A stretch of 64,000 nucleotides of DNA from Branchiostoma lanceolatum (GCF_035083965.1 NC_089735.1:6226001-6290000); one strand, 5' to 3'. Counted from the stretch's first letter, positions 44,052 through 56,627 are shown. Numbers and translations are program-made. Notes: generated by a model not told the origin, from the letters alone.

Positions 44052-44989
44052 GAAGTCCTGCAATATAGGAGGCTACAACATATCCCCATTGAAAGCTGGT
44101 TGGGGGTAGATTCTTTTACCTCTTTCTATAGATTGTAAGGCCAAAAAGTTCCTGTACAGACAAATCATGACAATATTATCATGTTTTCAAAGACACAAAT
44201 AACTGCAGTTCTAGAGGAAGTGTCCAGGGGGCCCAACATTTATTCATTCTTAATTTCTTTGTTTGGAGAAAAATGGGAGGAAGATCAATTATTCAAATTC
44301 AGACTTCATTTGCTAAATTAACGACAATTTTTTGGGGAAATTAAAATTATCAGACACAGATTATGCAAATTAGGCCTTTATTTGACTATTGAATATGGTT
44401 CATGCTGAGAACTTAATTATCATGGTGTGGGTGATGAATATTATGCACTGCAATTCCAGTAAATCAGGGCATCATTTGCATGCATAAAGAGAACAAGAAT
44501 AATGGTGTAAATTTTGGATTATGATGCTGTGGAACTCCTTTGGCTGTTTAAAAAACATTGAGCTGTAAATTCTACCAGAGATGTGTTTTTGAAAAGTGTG
44601 AGCTCAGGCAATTATGTTCACAAAAGATCTGTTCCATCTTGTATGGGATAAGGAAGATTTTGCATGCATGGCCCTTCCTTCTACCCTGTGTTATAGTGAT
44701 AAGACCTTCAATAAGACCAACAGGTATATTATGAGTGCAAATTTACCTATGGACTCAAGTATGAAAAGAGGGAATAAAAGCTTCAAGCTTGTTTTGAATA
44801 GGAGGCCTAAAAGAATACATGCTGAGTAAAGACATTGATCAAAGAATAATTCCCAAAAGATCACTCCAGTTGCCACAGACATCTTGATAAAAAGCCCAGA
44901 AATGCATGTACCACATGCACAGGTACTGCCATCTTTGGGAACCATGGCATGAGACAAGACAGCAGGAGGCCTCCATAGAAGAGGGTCTG

Positions 44990-45990
44990 CATGCCCTTTT
45001 TCGTGAAGCGTTACGTGCGATTTTAATTCACCGTTAATCGTTACCGGCCGCCCTGAATTTACCGTTAAGCGTTATCGTTATATTACTCGTGAAGCGTTAC
45101 TGGTCGTTTTAATTCCTCGTTAAGCGTTATTTGTCATCCTGAATTCAATGTTAATCGTTATTGAGTAATTCCTCGTTACGCAGGAAAAAGCATTTCAGTG
45201 GGACAAGATTTCAAAATTTTCTCCAGGGAGCACACGGCTCCGGCGAAAATATGTCGGTAGGGCGCCCCCCACAGAATTTTAAGCTGAAACACTTCTATTC
45301 ATCACTCTACTAACAAAGTTTTCTCCTAAAAATTCAGGAAATTAAGCGTTTCCTGGTTCAAGATTTTACGATTTTCCCCAGGTGCATGCCGGGCCTCCGT
45401 CGAAAAATATTGTCAGGGGCGCGTCGACCCCCAAAACTCAAGCTGAAACTCTTCTGTATTTTTTCACAAACAGAGATATCACTAAACTTAACTTACATTA
45501 CCAGTAATATTTGCCCATGGAAATGCAAGAAATAGCGGTTCAGGGTGTCAAGAATTTTCCCCGGGAGCATGTCGCAGCTCCGGCGAGGTCTGGAGGGCGT
45601 GACGCCCCTCAAAAATCAACCTGAAACTCTTCTGTATTTTTTTTTCAAATAGAGATGTCATAAAACTTAGCTTACTCTTCAGCAAAATCCCCCCTTCAGA
45701 ATGCAGGAAATAGCTTTTCAGAGGGTCAAGATTTCAAAATTTTCGTCGCGCCTTCGGCGCTCGTCATCGTGAGCATGAAATTTCCTGTCGCCGCCGAATC
45801 TAAAGGGTTCGGAGCAGGCGTGCCAGAATGGCATAGCGTAATAGGTCTCTTGCCACAAGATAAGGACAACTAGTGGCAAAAAACCGTCGTCTTCAGGGGT
45901 GTCTCATGTTCTAAAAATGCTGAATTTACCGTTAAGCGTTATCGGCCGGCCTGAATTTACCGTTAAGCGTTATCGGCTGGCCTGAATTTG
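44990..45990. repeat. Composite satellite: GTTAAGCGTTATCG arrays flanking about 175-bp tandem repeats
   Basis: Left array (44995-45180) and right array (45920-45985) share CCTGAATTTACCGTTAAGCG + TTATCGGCCGG (31-bp unit on the right) in the same orientation. Between them a unit of about 157-187 bp is repeated about 3.3 times, with starts near 45193, 45350, 45537 and 45716. Each contains TCAAGATTTCAAAATTTTC or a variant, CCCCGGGAGCATG-like, AAGCTGAAACTCTTCT and CAGGAAATAGC. Confidence 0.75.
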
Positions 45991-46074
45991 CACCTTTCTG
46001 TGTCCTGTGGCAGGAATTCATTATTACTAGCCAGAAACTTGCCTGCTTCTTCAGTATTTATAATGAAATAGCTT

Positions 46075-46178
46075 ATTCTCCAAGCAAAGATTTTGATCTA
46101 ATGTTAGTACTAGTAGTGGCCAGGATTTTTAACGCTGCCCTCCCTTCATGAAGGGATCGAAACCTCTGCTTGGAGAAT
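46075..46178. mobile_element. Short MITE of the TCTCCAAGCAGA family
   Basis: ATTCTCCAAGCAAAG left and CTCTGCTTGGAGAAT right, 104 bp. It is directly followed by another MITE at 46188. Confidence 0.7.
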
Positions 46179-46187
46179 TAAAATAGC

Positions 46188-46345
46188 TAGCCTGGATGCC
46201 AAATTGTTTCCAGGGCCCACAGGCCAGCTCTTCAGTTCCCTGAGTGCCAGTGGTGCCTGTAGTAAAATTTCCTTGGTGGCATGTTGGCCCTGAAGCCGAG
46301 AAGCTGGCCTGTGTAGGCCCTGGAAACAGTCTGGCATCCAGGCTA
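46188..46345. mobile_element. MITE family TAGCCTGGATGCCAGAC, copy 1
   Basis: TAGCCTGGATGCCA... on the left; GGCCCTGGAAACAGTC and TGGCATCCAGGCTA on the right form inverted ends extending inward over TTTCCAGGGCC. Confidence 0.8.
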
Positions 46346-46799
46346 TAAAATAGCACTCTGTACACATGCAATACCCTTATGGGACCCTTGTAGTCATTTG
46401 GGGGTTTACAGTTGTCCTTTCCTGGTTTACTGTCAAGCCTAATTACCTGTTGATTGGACCTTAAACCACTACACACCACAAAGAAAACATGGAAACAAAC
46501 AATAGTCTGATGTTTGTAAGTTTGCACTGGACAGCTTGGCTATTGTTCTGGTTCAACATGGTTCCAGATCTTTGAGGTTTCTGCCAGTAATAAGCCCCAG
46601 CTGGCCTTGCCATTTGATCTGCCCTGCTGGGCTGGCACCTTGGCACTAAGTCCAACACTTTTAAAGGAGGGAGATTTCTTTTCCAAATTCGCTTTTGTTT
46701 AGCACAAAAAACTCTAATTATCTTACATATAGAGTATGAAAGATAAAGAAATATATTCTACATTTAAACTTGTTTCCAAGTTGTTGTGAATAAAGAAGA

Positions 46800-46980
46800 A
46801 TGAGAGGTAAAACAAAATCCGGACACTGTGATCACCCCTAGTGATAAGGAGATGGAACGATCTCGATTAAGAAAGACCAGCAGTGGAATTTCGCTAAGCT
46901 GTGGCAGTCTGGTCAGAACCCCAAGACACAATCCAGAGGAAGGAGGCCTGTGTTGACGTGGCAAGCTAACTGCTGTTTGG
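46800..46980 (+). other. Possible non-coding first exon of SPARC
   Basis: SPARC coding exon 1 starts after a splice acceptor, so an upstream untranslated exon must exist. A candidate ends CTGCTGTTTGG/GTGAGTAC at 46980 and contains AGAGGAAGGAGGC, a purine-rich stretch reminiscent of SPARC promoters. Nothing else supports it, and other donors between here and 52.3 kb are possible. Confidence 0.2.
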
Positions 46981-48151
46981 GTGAGTACACATACTTCTTT
47001 AAGTACCAAATATACTCAAGCCACCCCATCTTTCTAATGGCTCAGAGTACAGAAGTTGTGTGGAAATATAAAGGAAACGTATGATGATACTTTTCACAAA
47101 GGCTTGAACATGAGAAACAGCAACTTCACATGAATTTCATGTTGGTGTTAGAAGGTGTCAAGATATGTTAGCTTTAAGGTAGCATTACAGCTGTAGGACA
47201 TATCAGTTTACCAATCATGATGTATACATAACATACAGGTATAAACATTTGGAAAGTAAGAGTGATGTATGTATTTTAAAACATGGGTGTGAAAGAAATT
47301 ATCATATAGTTGTGCAAATTTATGATATTTTTCAGGTCTGTACTTCATGCCATTCTCTTAAATTTTGCCTTCTTGGTGCTACTGATGTTTTTATAAATCC
47401 CTTGAGGAACTGAAGTGGTCTTCTTTTCATAAACCAAAGCCATGACCACCACTGTGTTGGTTGGCGGTTGGCTCTCTTCCAAAACCTAAGAACCCTCAGT
47501 TCTGTCTTGAGTAACTACGCAGTCAGTAAAGGCTGCTGTTCCACATGTTTAGTGCACCTTAGGATGGAGCTTCTGCTTTTCACAGTTATACACAATTCTT
47601 CTGTCACTGTTGGTTCAGAGACAACTTTTGTCCTGTCCACATTTTCCCCATGGGGCCAGCCACAAGGGGCACATGTTTGTTTGATGCTGGGACAACTCCC
47701 AGACTTCTTACTTCCTGAACCCCTGGCACAGGACCTTCTTCAAGACTGTCTTCCTTCCTGACCTCTGATAGAATAGCCATCCTACTAGACTGGTGGTAAA
47801 TGACCTCTAAAAATGCTCAGCTGATAGGGCTTGGCTTTACAATGTACTTGCCACTTACTGGGAAAATGCTTACTACTCTGGGGCTTTTGAGTTTGACAGT
47901 TTTCCACTGCCTTCCATCTGGGACTGTTCTGTGCTGTGCCAGTGGTTGAATTGAGCAAGATCCAGGTCATTGACATCCTGGAGAAGAGAGTGTTTTTCGC
48001 TTTTAGTCTCCAGACAGTTCAAAGTCAAGAACGCTGTAGGTGGGGTGATCATGGGAAATACACCAGATGTGCAATACTTCCTTCAGGTAGATCTAGTACC
48101 AAAAGAAAAAAAAGATTTAATTATGCTTTTAAAAAGATGTCCTCTATTGTC

Positions 48152-48274
48152 TAGCCTGGGTGCCAGACTATTTCCAGGGTCCACATGATCTGGCCAGCTC
48201 TTTGACTCTATCTAGGCCCAAGGAAATTTTCCAGTGTCTGTGAAGGCCCTGGAAACAGTCTGGCATCCAGCTTA
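48152..48274. mobile_element. MITE family TAGCCTGGATGCCAGAC, copy 2
   Basis: TAGCCTGGGTGCCAGACTAT left, GGCCCTGGAAACAGTCTGGC and ATCCAGCTTA right. Confidence 0.75.
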
Positions 48275-49225
48275 ATTGACTTAATTTTATTTTACAAAAG
48301 CCATTCTCTGCCAGACTTCATAGGTTGCTGGAAAAATAGTAGAAATTGGCCAAATACTGAAATAGGCTGAATAACATACCAGAGGAGTTAGCAGGTTTCA
48401 AACTATACTCCCATAGCCCGCTAACTCCTCTGGCATATTATTCAGTCCATTTGGCAACAGAGTATGGAGTCTGTCTCTGCATCACAGAAAGGTTGATGGA
48501 TGTGACTTTCTATTGTTAGAGGCACTTGTGTTCTGGTTTCCAAGAAAACTGCATGGTTCCAAGTCATATGGTACAAATTAAGAATTCAAACAAAGCTATC
48601 ATCCAGAGCAAGATGATCTAGACTTCTGGTGTCTCTTGCAGATTAGAGGGCTCCAGGTCTTACTGCAGAAAATTTTAGAGTTTTATCTGTTTTTTCCATG
48701 CATCTCAAACTTATAACACTGCAAACTGTTCTTTCTTCCATAATTGTCGCTATTATTGTTTCAACCATTAATGTTATACTGCTAAGTCTTAATTTTACCA
48801 TGTCCAAACATTTCTCAGTTTTATGTATAATTTGATAGTATAATGTTATACTGCAGTGTCATAATATTGCAGTGGAGAGGCTCTGAAAATCATGAAAATA
48901 ACCCACTGCAAACATTTAAAGATTTACAGTATATCAGTAGAAGAGTTTGCTTACTCCCAACATTTTAACAATGTGTGATTAATTAAGATTAGTTAAATTT
49001 TTTACTTTGATGTGTTTGGGGAGACCTTAATCTGAAACATATGTCTGGTCCAATCAAAAAAAATTGATAAAGGCCTACTTTACACTTGCCATGCTTATAC
49101 TTGCCACGCCTTACATTTGCCACGCCTATGCGAACCGGTTCGATACCGTTTCGGTTGTCTTTAGACCTACGGGCAGCCATTGATAATGATAGATTTGACC
49201 TTTGATAAAGACCATTCTATTGTTT

Positions 49226-49371
49226 GTAGAGACTGACAAAAATTTCACCCTGTCCCTGTCCATCCAAAAATCTGAACATTGATGAAAAGCTTAAAATGAC
49301 AGATTTAACAAGGAAAAATTAACAACATGTAATGAGGGGGACAGAAAAAATCAAAGCTGGAGACAGCCCTG
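49226..49371. repeat. MITE with CTGGAGACAGCCC end, intergenic copy
   Basis: The right end AAAGCTGGAGACAGCCCT is diagnostic. The left end is degenerate (GAGACTGACAAAAATTTC). It shares internal TTTAACAAGG- and CATCCAAAAATCT-like sequence with the copies at 2941 and 31157. Confidence 0.5.
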
Positions 49372-49825
49372 GTCAAAGGAGTTCTGAAAGTGCTCTACAT
49401 TGAAATGATTTGTCTAGTGTTCCAACAACACTGTTTTGAATCTGATGGAGAATTTTTACTACTCAAATTTTGGTTTGTACAGTTAAGGCCTGCTCTCCTT
49501 CTTCCAAAGTTCTGTCTGTTGGGTGACATGTATTTTTCGTGGCCAGACTTGAAATTCCAAGCATAGGAAGTTGGCAGGACTGTTTAAGTAGGAAGAGGGA
49601 CAGACCTCCAGTTCAGAAGGTGAAACTCGTCAAGCATGTGTGCTGCAGCAGTCTGGCTTCAATGTGTGCAACATGGAACAAACTAAAAGCCACTTTAAAA
49701 GGTGCACTTGCTGATGTACAGTGAGGGTTTTCTTCTGTTAAGTAATAGGTTGCAAGTTTGCAATGCTTATCTCAAAGAGAGTTGGTGGTTTTCACTGTGA
49801 CCTGTGAACTCAACACCATGTACCT

Positions 49826-49904
49826 TAGCCTGGATGCCAGACCCCCAACCTCTACGATAAGATAGATAGATATTTCAGAGATTGTAGGTCTGCCATCCAG
49901 GCTA
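49826..49904. mobile_element. MITE family TAGCCTGGATGCCAGAC, internally deleted copy
   Basis: Only 79 bp: TAGCCTGGATGCCAGACCC at the left and GGTCTGCCATCCAGGCTA at the right, around a GATAGATAGATA core. Confidence 0.75.
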
Positions 49905-50163
49905 CATGGACCTAGACTCAGTCTTTCATAAACTCAAAGACACCATCAGCTCTTGATTTTTACCACACCACAAGGTTTAAGTGGCACAAACGTGAAAAAT
50001 TATGAAAGAAAGGTATACTGTAGGATAAAAAAATGTGCCTCAGACCAGCACACAAATGATAGTTTTTCGTTTAAGTAGCTCAGCTAGAGGAAATGTCAAG
50101 ATGCAGCCCCATCTTCTTCAATCTTGTAAGGGCTTGTTAGCCCTTGCAAGGTACTGAACTAGG

Positions 50164-50293
50164 TAGCCTGGATGTCAGACTGTTTCCAGGGCCTGCAGCT
50201 CAGGGTCTAACTCAGCAGTCTAAAGCCGCCCTTAGCTATGGGGCTGATGAGCTTCCCTGTGCAGGCCCTTGAAACAGTCTGGCATCCAGACTA
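50164..50293. mobile_element. MITE family TAGCCTGGATGCCAGAC, copy 4
   Basis: TAGCCTGGATGTCAGACTGT at the left and AACAGTCTGGCATCCAGACTA-like right end, with CAGGGCCTGCAG / TGCAGGCCCTTG inside. Confidence 0.75.
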
Positions 50294-51739
50294 ATATCCG
50301 GGCATGCCACTGGTAACAACCTCCAGAGGTTGACTGCCTTCATTTTGCTTTTTCTCATTCAACCCCTGACACATATACTGTAATGAAGATCGCTCTTTCC
50401 ACAACTATTGGATTTTGGGGATGCTTATTTTTTCTCTATGATAGAGTCTATCAATCCCAAGGAAAATACTGATAGCTCAGTGCACACATGTTAGACATCT
50501 CAGCAGGATTTTGGCCATATGGTCACAAGTTCTCAGCTTTTATCAGCAGAGAGCTCAGCAAGGCAGGAAGTCTCAAAAGCGTTCCTGAAGAGCCTGGAGA
50601 CTGAAAGATGGCTCAGGACAGCTGGATCCACTTCTGTATCCAAGACAGCCAAGACAGCAGGCAGTTACTTGAGTTCAAAAGTGGAAGTAACCTGGTAACC
50701 ATTCTCAACGGCCGGCTTAGTGGTGTTTTACAAGTCCAATCGTCTTTTTCTGACAGCCTCTCTTTCCAGCTGGCCTTTCTAATAACTACCTGCCTGTAGA
50801 GACTGGAAGTGAATTAATTGAAACTAATCCTTGAAAAATTCATGGGCTTGAGCTAACGAACTAGGCGGGCGGGCAAGTCTGAAGACTCCCAGCATCAACA
50901 CTCCCAGCACTGGGGAGCCCATGATGGTGCAGTTACCAGGCTATACTGGAAGATTTACAAAGCAGGCTACAGCAATATCTCTAACCCAGGGGGACATTAA
51001 TTAGGGGGGCTACATGCCTTTTTCTGCAAGACATACCTATTTGGCCACTTCAATCGTACTATTTGTAGATAATTTATAGCCAGCCTCTAAAGTCTAATTC
51101 AAAGCAACTGAGCTTGTTCAAAGCAAGCTGTAATCATCGGATGGTTGAATTATTGCATTTGGGAAGTTTCTGAACGTTACAGAATAGCATAGTGACCATG
51201 TAGTATTAATTAGCGGAGCATTTGAACCTCTTGACCTTTTGAAATGCTATTTAAGGAGGCAAATTAAGTATGGCGTCATCTTGATTTTGCAAAAGTTTTA
51301 TGGCACTGTGACTGTTGACGACTTGATGAAAACGTCATAGATTTCAATTTTTGTCTATCAAGACTCAAGGGGAACAGACAGAAGGATGATATGATAATGG
51401 AAGTTGGAAAGAGCCCAAGGAGGTAACCTCCTCCCTAAGACACATTTGGTTTATATTTATTTCCCCACACCTGACCCAGAAGGTCTCCTGAATGTTGGAG
51501 TGGACCCTGCCGTAGACAGTGAGGTAATGTCTGTTGTAACTGCCAAGTCACACACAGGTTTGTCAGGACTGTTGGATCACATGTGAGCTAACCACGTCAG
51601 CAGCCAGCTGTCAGGACCAGATGACTGAGTACTGGAAGTGAAGATTACCAAGTTGGCAATGAATTAACTTTCCAATTATTTTATAGTCAAGGTAAAAGGC
51701 AAAGGTAGTCCATACCCTTTTTGAGGCTGTAGGGGCAGT

Positions 51740-51970
51740 TTGTTGTTGTCCACTGTGTCTAGGGCACGATATCGGAAGATGGAGCACATCCCTCTCCTTT
51801 CACTACCTTTTACCTCCCCAACTAAGTTTGGTAGTACCCATTTATACACCTGGGTTGAGTGAAGAAAGTCATGTTAAGTGCCTTTCCAAGGACACAACAT
51901 CTAGTCAGTAATGCTGGGCATCAAACCCATGACCTCTAGATCTTGTGTCCGCTAGCCAGGCCACTCAGCC
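51740..51970 (-). repeat. tRNA-derived SINE, minus orientation
   Basis: On the minus strand: TGGCTGAGTGGCCTGGCTAG, GGTCATGGGTTTGATGCCC (B-box-like), then TTGTGTCCTTGGAAAGGCAC and TTAACATGACTTTC. The body resembles SINE family B (GAAAGGCACTTAAC). Confidence 0.6.
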
Positions 51971-52327
51971 ATTCGTGCATGGTAGCAATTAAGCACATGA
52001 TGGGATATGTGGAAGTGTAGGTAATGATATGGAAGTCTCTGGTTTTGAGGTTTCCTTTTTTTGTCTTCCAGTCTCCATCCATTCCTGATTGTCAAGGTGT
52101 TGCCAGATTCTCTATATGTCATCTTGGCCCACAAATTAAGTTCAGATGTCAACGTAACGTCTCTACCAAGTATAGGCCAAAGTTTTACTGGTTTATCAAC
52201 AGTGTTGTCAGTGATATAATTAGCACATTGAGAATTGGTTCCTTGTGTTTTACAGAATGTTGCCAGCACAGGGCTGCAATGTCATGACAACTATTCTAAA
52301 CATGGCATCTTGTTTTTTGTTTTCTAG

Positions 52328-52352
52328 GTCAGGTGTCAAACTGATCAGCACG
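52328..52352 (+). other. SPARC: SPARC 5' untranslated segment after splice acceptor
   Basis: TTTTTTGTTTTCTAG ends at 52327 and is a strong acceptor. Twenty-five bases of leader precede ATG at 52353. This implies at least one upstream untranslated exon. Confidence 0.65.
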
Positions 52353-55300
52353 ATGAAGTTCTGGGCAGTACTTCTTTTGGGTGTCCTGGTTGGAACAGCT
52401 TTGGCTGCAAAGGTGAGAGGGATCTCAGAAAAGCTTCACAAACTTGCAGTGGAAGACCAGTATATTTACGATTAATTTAGACTAGAGGTTCTGGCAGTTG
52501 TATATATACATGTACATGTAAATGTTGTCTGGTAATTTAACTCTACTTTCTCGCTGAAAATTTCTTCTCTGCTACTCCTCTTCATGGTGATCATGGACAA
52601 GAGAACTGTACTCACACACCTTGCCAGAGCACCCTTTTTTTAAGAAAAAGTGGGAATGAAAGTAAATGTAAGTTCCTCAGGATTGGGACTTTCAAAGCAT
52701 GATGTCACTGCAAGAGTGCAAGGATGAGGAAAATGCATAATTTCATGATATGATCCATTCCAAAAAGTAGTGTTTCCCATACAGTATTAAAGAGTGCAAC
52801 ATGTGATGTTGTGTTCTGACAGGACGTTGAAGATGAGCCAACTGAAGAGCAGATGGAGGAGGCTGATGATGTCCTGGAGGCACTAGGCAAGGATGATGAG
52901 ATGGAGAAGGAGGAGGCAGATGATGATGAGGATGAGGAAGAGGATGATGATGATGATGAGGGGAAAATTGATAAACGTAAGGCCATACATATATGGTGGC
53001 TGTGGTGGTCGAGATACTGTTGACATTGGTTTAAGGGGGGCAGCATATGTTATGACACCCCAATGTTGGGGTGTGGGTTTTCGGGGGCTCAGAACATTGG
53101 GGTGTAACTGTCTGAGGGTATACAAAGCAATGAGAACCTTGTATTACAACATCTAGGATTATTTTCTGGTCTCACGATAACATGATGTAATAGTCTTGAA
53201 TCATCTTTGCAGTGTCATCGATCAAATGATCTTAGAGGAATACTTAACTGAAAATTGTGTTTTTAAAGTGAATTTAAAAAAAAACCCACAGGCTTTCATT
53301 TTCTTTTCAAAGGTTGTGTTTGTGCTGAAAGTTTTATTTGCTGATGTTAGACTGACTGTATTGATGCAGATCCCTGTTTCGACAAGAAGTGCAAGCGCGG
53401 AGAGGTGTGTGACCTTGATGAGACCCTGAAGCCCATCTGTGTCTGCGCCAAGAAGTGCCCCGTGCCAGAAGACCCCAGTCTGTCTGTCTGCTCAACTGCC
53501 AACAAGACTTACCTCTCGGAGTGCCACCTCTTCAAGCAGAAATGTGACCTGGTACGAGTTCCAGCCTTTCTCTCCAGACCTCAGTCCAGGGCTGTCTCCT
53601 GAACCTTTCTCTACGTCCCGTGATGGATATTTGCATGTTTGGACAGACAAAAAATCTTTAACATCATGACATGAAGTTGAGTGGGAAGGAAGGAAAAATT
53701 GCTATGTTATAATTACACTTCAAATGATAGATACTTAGTGAAGCCTATATCAATGTGACAATCTCATATTTTGGACTAATGAAACACCTTTTGGTAAATA
53801 TACAAATATCGAATGATAGATACTAGTCCTATATCAATGTAACAATGTTTTCAGCATGTTTTTGAAGAATTAAACACCTTTTGGTTGATATCTGAGTATT
53901 TTATGTCTCTTGCAGAAGAGCAGTGAGGATGGTAAAAGGGTGAGGATCCACCTGGACTACTACGGCCCTTGTAAGCAGATTGAGGAGTGTCAGGAGGAGG
54001 AGCTATCTGAGTTCCCCCTGCGTATGAGGGACTGGCTCAAGAACGTCCTGGTCCAGCGCATGTCTCTGGTATGGACAGCAAGAAGTGACTCTAGTTGTTA
54101 CATTTGTTTGAGGGATTTGTGCAGTACCTGCTAGATATTCTTGCTGTACCTGGTAATTCCTGCCATACCTGGTCCTTTTTGTGCCATACATACACAATAA
54201 CATCACACGGCGACAGTGCGTAGTTAATCGAAAGTCGTGTCTAGATACCCTGAACGACTATGATACACATATAGCCTAGGCTTAGGCAAACATTCCTGAC
54301 CACCTCTCTCCTCACTGCCAAGTGGCATTTTACAAATTGCATCCAAAATTTCTGCAAACTGCAGTGACATGAGGTCTAGTGTGCTCAAGTGGGGTTCTTC
54401 AGAAAAGATAAAACATCATTTATGAAATTAGTATCAAACAATTGTCACAGTCTGAGAAATTCATTCAAAGTCACTTTGATGCAAATCACTTTCAAAGCAT
54501 GATACAGTTGACACATACAAGTGCATTGTAGGTTCATACAAAATCTCCTATGGTTTACCTCTTAGGAACTGCTGACAGACAAGGAGATGTTCCACGCCAA
54601 GAAGATCTACGAGGACGAGCGACGCCTGAAGAAGCGCGCCGACGGTGGAGACTGGGAGGCCACCATCCTTCTGCGTGACTTCCGCAAGAACTACGCTCAC
54701 TACGTCTACCCCATCCACTGGATGTTCTCCAAGCTGGACATCCACCCTAAGGACAGGTATGTTGTGTTCCTGTTGATTATCTTACCAGGTACATGTATGC
54801 CTTGGTGAGGATTGGTCAGATTGTGAGTGAATGTTAAGGTGAACGTAGAACATAGTACTAGTATAAAAGATGGGATGGAGGAAGGGAGGGGATGCATGAA
54901 AGAATGGAATGGAGGGAGGGGATACATGAAAGAATGGAATGGAGTGAGGAAGGGAGGAGATACATGAAAGGATGAATGAAGCTAGAGTGCACATGGCAAA
55001 TTGATTGAGCATCATATTTTGTTTTGTTTTGCATGGTGGAAGGAGAAGAAAGCAACTTTTCAATCGTTAGTGTTCAGTTCAGTTCAGCTACAATGTTGGT
55101 GTCTGTATGCAGGTACCTGACCCATGCTGAGCTGGCCCCCCTGCGCGCTCCCCTGGTCCCCATGGAGCACTGCACAACCACCTTCTTCAAGACATGTGAC
55201 GATGACGGAGACAAGAGAATCTCCCTGTACGAGTGGGGAGCTTGTCTGGAGCTGAAGGAAGGTGAGATGTCTGGAGAATCACTTTATTAAGAAAATTAAC

Positions 55301-55617
55301 ATGATTATGTAAACTTTCAGCCCATCACTGGAAGTACATGTATATGTAATGTCAGGCGTCCAAAAAATATGGAGGTTCATGGTTCTATCTTCGCACATGC
55401 AGCAAAATGCACTGTGGGTAATATGTCAAAGGTCAAGGCACCTGACTTGTGAACAAATCTATTTTTAAGTTGCTACCTTATAATTTTGGAACAAACCTAT
55501 TGCTACTATTCTAGTTTGTGGTCTAGCTTCTAGATCTGTGTACAAGCCTTACATATTTCTAATCATCATTCTCTCATATCTGTTACAGAGGACATCAAGC
55601 AGTACCTGATTGACTAA
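52353..55617 (+). CDS. SPARC: SPARC / osteonectin, complete
   Basis: Secreted, collagen-binding, calcium-binding matricellular protein. Seven coding exons: 52353-52412, 52823-52976, 53370-53551, 53916-54068, 54566-54756, 55113-55261, 55589-55617; 305 residues (human 303). Signal peptide [18 protein letters not shown]. The acidic domain 21-71 has 32 Asp/Glu in 51 residues. The follistatin-like domain, about 72-153, starts [13 protein letters not shown] and has [16 protein letters not shown] and YYGPC. The EC domain contains [50 protein letters not shown] and [13 protein letters not shown]. The second EF-hand is [13 protein letters not shown] (276-288), flanked by Cys275 and Cys291. The tail [11 protein letters not shown] matches the family. 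All six introns are GT-AG and the frame closes. Confidence 0.96.
52905..52970 (+). repeat. SPARC: GATGAG/GATGAT trinucleotide tract in SPARC exon 2
   Basis: A near-pure run of GAT and GAG codons encodes the densest part of the acidic, low-affinity calcium-binding region (five consecutive Asp). It is likely length-polymorphic. Confidence 0.8.
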
Positions 55618-55656
55618 GAAGTGTCCAGAGCAGTTAATATACAACTGATACAGGGG

Positions 55657-55662
55657 AATAAA
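55657..55662 (+). terminator. Proximal SPARC poly(A) signal candidate
   Basis: AATAAA 40 bp after the stop codon; a second at 56020-56025 is followed by a T/G-rich stretch (TTTTGACGTTTTTGTCTG) and is the better candidate for the main site. Confidence 0.45.
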
Positions 55663-56019
55663 TATGGTGCTACTAGTCATTGGAACAATTCGATACTGAA
55701 ATTTATGACTCCAGGTAGATGTATACTTTAGTAGCAGAGTTCTAGACTTAGTAATGTATTTTCTCCTCTATTTTTCTATGTTGTACAATGTGTAACAACA
55801 GCAAATACTGCTTAACAGCTGTAAATGATATGATATAATAGCCATAACTTGGTAACCATGAAAAGTATAATGTCTGTGCCATGTGTGCTCACGTAAGCAG
55901 TACATGTTTATCAATGGCATTATTATCTTATGCTTGCGGATGAAATCTGGGTTTTTATTCCAATGATACAATGTAACTACTTATTCCTGATGACCAGCCT
56001 CTTTCTCTTAACTGTTTTT

Positions 56020-56025
56020 AATAAA
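56020..56025 (+). terminator. Distal SPARC poly(A) signal candidate
   Basis: AATAAA about 400 bp after the stop, with a downstream GT-rich element. It gives a short 3' UTR. Confidence 0.55.
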
Positions 56026-56627
56026 TTTGAGCAATGTCAATTTTGACGTTTTTGTCTGTACTTTGTGATAAAATGGTGTAGACTTGCAAATACATGCATG
56101 TTGTGCAGTATCCTTATGTCCATTCCCATCACAGATGTGGAGCTAACATCTGTAAAACCTTGTCTGATGGACACCGAACATGATATTACAAGTCAGTTAC
56201 AGCACACAGTCAGTGCTCAATTTGGAAGTTACTTGAAAATCGACTCATGCCTAATCTAACAATAGAAGGGATCATACTCCATTCCATCTTCCATCCCAGT
56301 GAAAAAGGCAGGAGAAAAGGTACCCACAGTGTGCAACACAGATGTTCCAAATAACATGCCACTATTCACCCTGGTGCATTAGTATGAGGCAGCTTTTGTC
56401 AAAGGCCAGTGTGCCTCACCCCACTGCAGCAGAGGGAAGATGGCTTTTTGGTAACCCAAATACATACTAAATGTAACCTTGACTCATTTGGGGGTTACAT
56501 GGAGTCATACTGTAACACAGAAACTGTTAGCAGACTTGCCTTTAAACTTAAGTATGCTGAAAGAATGGTTTATCTAATGATAAAAATTATACTCAGATAC
56601 AAGTAAATGTATGTTCTATAGACAGTC

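Larger units (their letters stand above)
42737..52327. other. Intergenic region between GATD1 and SPARC
   Basis: No coding exon was recognised on either strand. It holds a SINE-A copy, several MITE families and a composite satellite (44990-45990), listed separately. Remaining stretches (for example 47.0-48.1, 50.4-51.7 kb) show only short frames with no recognisable domain. Confidence 0.7.

Noticed and set aside
46129..46527. 132-codon minus-strand frame in the GATD1-SPARC intergenic region
   Set aside because: It runs across two MITEs (46075 and 46188) and contains their inverted ends; no protein family recognised.
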